NCBI RefSeq assembly: GCF_002087335.1
Contig: NZ_MWVJ01000003.1
Coordinates: forward strand, 1-55,964
Length of the DNA: 55,964 nt
Direction: 5' to 3'
DNA from: Pseudophaeobacter leonis
Lineage (GTDB): Bacteria; Pseudomonadota; Alphaproteobacteria; Rhodobacterales; Rhodobacteraceae
Shown piece by piece: positions 55,185 to 55,964 of the stretch. The notes beneath the pieces are model-generated. The model made no database searches and was not told where the DNA came from. It saw nothing but the letters and a program-made list of their open reading frames with translations. Within the stretch, counting starts at the first letter, position 1. The number at the start of each line of letters is the position of its first letter. A program made the position numbers and the translations under genes.

Positions 55185-55793
55185 ATGATCCGAATTCTTG
55201 CTCTTGTGGCCGCGATGGTCCTGCTTGCCGCCTGCGAAGAAACAAAAGTCAACGAGGCGCCCGAGGATTTGGGGGATTTCAAGATGCGGGTCTCCTTTGT
55301 CTATACCGACAAGGCGCTGCAATGGCCGCTGTCGCGGGCTGCCAAACCCTCTGAGTGGAATGAGCCGATTGAACGCGCCCTTGAGGCGCGCTTGGGGCGC
55401 TATAAGGGCGCTGGGAAATACGATGTGGCCATCACGCTCGAGGGCTTCTTGCTGGCCACGGGTGGCATTCCGGTGCTGGTGAACCCCAAAAGTGCCGCTG
55501 TGGTGAACGTGTTTGTTTATGATGTGACAACAAAGACCTATCTGGCCAAAGAGCACCAGATGAAGATCTTTGAGGACACCACCGGGGAAAGCGCCATCAT
55601 CGGCTCTGGTTACAGCCGCACCAAGGAAGAGCAGATCGACGGGCTGGCGCTGCGGATCGTTGATGGGCTTGAGGAATATATGGCGGAACAACATGCAGAA
55701 CTGGGGTGGTTCAGCGGCGGTGTTACGCCTGATGCCCCGGCAAAAGACGCGGCCCCTGCGGTCAAACCTGCCCCCTCTGAGGTGGCAGAGTAG
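55185..55793 (+). CDS. Lipoprotein of unknown function
   Basis: The 202-residue protein starts at ATG 55185, six bases after GAGG; ATG 55173 is also possible. It has a lipoprotein signal (ALVAAMVLLAACEETK). The mature part has MRVSFVYTDKALQWPLSRAAK, then DVAITLEGFLLATGGIPVLV, and a Pro/Ala-rich tail ending KPAPSEVAE. The pattern is shared with other roseobacter lipoproteins, but I do not know a function. It lies downstream of parC, 158 bp away. Confidence 0.8.
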   Translation: MIRILALVAAMVLLAACEETKVNEAPEDLGDFKMRVSFVYTDKALQWPLSRAAKPSEWNEPIERALEARLGRYKGAGKYDVAITLEGFLLATGGIPVLVNPKSAAVVNVFVYDVTTKTYLAKEHQMKIFEDTTGESAIIGSGYSRTKEEQIDGLALRIVDGLEEYMAEQHAELGWFSGGVTPDAPAKDAAPAVKPAPSEVAE

Positions 55794-55935
55794 TCACCGG
55801 CAGGCCAGCCTTGGCCGAAATCGCGGGTGTCAAGCAGGAACGTCTTGATTTTTGTTCTCAAAGGGAATATGCGGCGCGCGCAGAGGAAATCTTGGGTCGG
55901 TTGTCGGCCCTCTCTTTCAAAAGGGCGCCTAGAGA

Positions 55936-55964
55936 ATGGCTAAGGAAAAGTTTGAACGTAATAA
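55936..55964 (+). CDS. tuf: Elongation factor Tu, first codons only
   Basis: The last 29 bases encode MAKEKFERN followed by the start of a tenth codon (AA-), the exact N-terminus of alphaproteobacterial EF-Tu. The start ATG 55936 is preceded by AGAGA at short distance. The rest lies outside the window. EF-Tu delivers aminoacyl-tRNA to the ribosome. Confidence 0.9.

Noticed and set aside
55795..55935. tRNA gene or leader in front of tuf
   Set aside because: No cloverleaf with T-loop consensus could be folded in this gap.

Overview
The window is GC-rich (roughly 60 percent by eye) chromosomal DNA from an alphaproteobacterium, most likely a member of the Roseobacter group of the Rhodobacteraceae. 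The evidence is gene content and order: a chvI-chvG-hprK-rapZ-EIIA(Man)-HPr cluster divergent from pckA, a methylsuccinyl-CoA dehydrogenase of the ethylmalonyl-CoA pathway, three tandem peptide deformylase paralogues in front of fmt, a short alphaproteobacterial HprK, small HIG1 and YeaQ/YmgE-type membrane proteins, and the rpoZ-rsh-DUF2062-pdxJ-acpS-lepB-rnc-era-DUF1491-recO series. I see no rRNA, tRNA, CRISPR array, prophage or insertion sequence. This is mainly core genome.

Layout. 1-5.1 kb: end of a PLP aminotransferase, a small lipoprotein, smc and a YbjN-like exported protein. 5.3-11.7 kb: MltB-type transglycosylase, two cobalamin genes, a glutathionyl-hydroquinone reductase, a hypothetical protein and a PatB/MalY lyase. 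11.8-14.9 kb: three deformylase genes, fmt and two small membrane proteins. 14.9-18.5 kb (minus): TRIC-type channel, rnhA, a methyltransferase, a LysE exporter and ispH. 18.8-22.1 kb: an orphan hybrid histidine kinase and a NYN-domain protein. 22.1-31.5 kb: folK, rpoZ, rsh, then a tightly overlapping pdxJ-to-recO run covering vitamin B6, acyl-carrier-protein activation, protein export and RNA processing. 31.5-38.1 kb: META-domain and SGNH lipoproteins, mcd, TauE-type and CDF transporters, and dgt. 38.1-45.6 kb: pckA, chvI/chvG and the regulatory PTS, with an OlsB/PlsC-like acyltransferase. 45.7-56 kb: 3-hydroxybutyryl-CoA dehydrogenase, a DUF6473-like protein, etfBA, PduO-type adenosyltransferase, a HIG1 protein, an SDR, an SH3 protein, parC, a lipoprotein and the first codons of tuf.

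Two window-wide signals are worth attention. First, ten genes are broken by about twelve single-base indels. All lie at or beside short homopolymers, and almost all are consistent with one missing base. They hit genes that cannot all be dead (parC twice, chvG twice, recO, pckA, a deformylase), so I read most of them as consensus errors, not biology. Three genes also carry in-frame stop codons, which a missing base does not explain. Second, short degenerate tandem repeats of 10-24 bp, each with its own unit sequence, sit repeatedly across or beside stop codons (the first YeaQ/YmgE-like gene, lysE, ispH, the hybrid kinase, acpS, mcd, the CDF gene). They look like repeated local slippage duplications that keep reshaping gene ends. 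I could not identify a wholly new multi-gene system.
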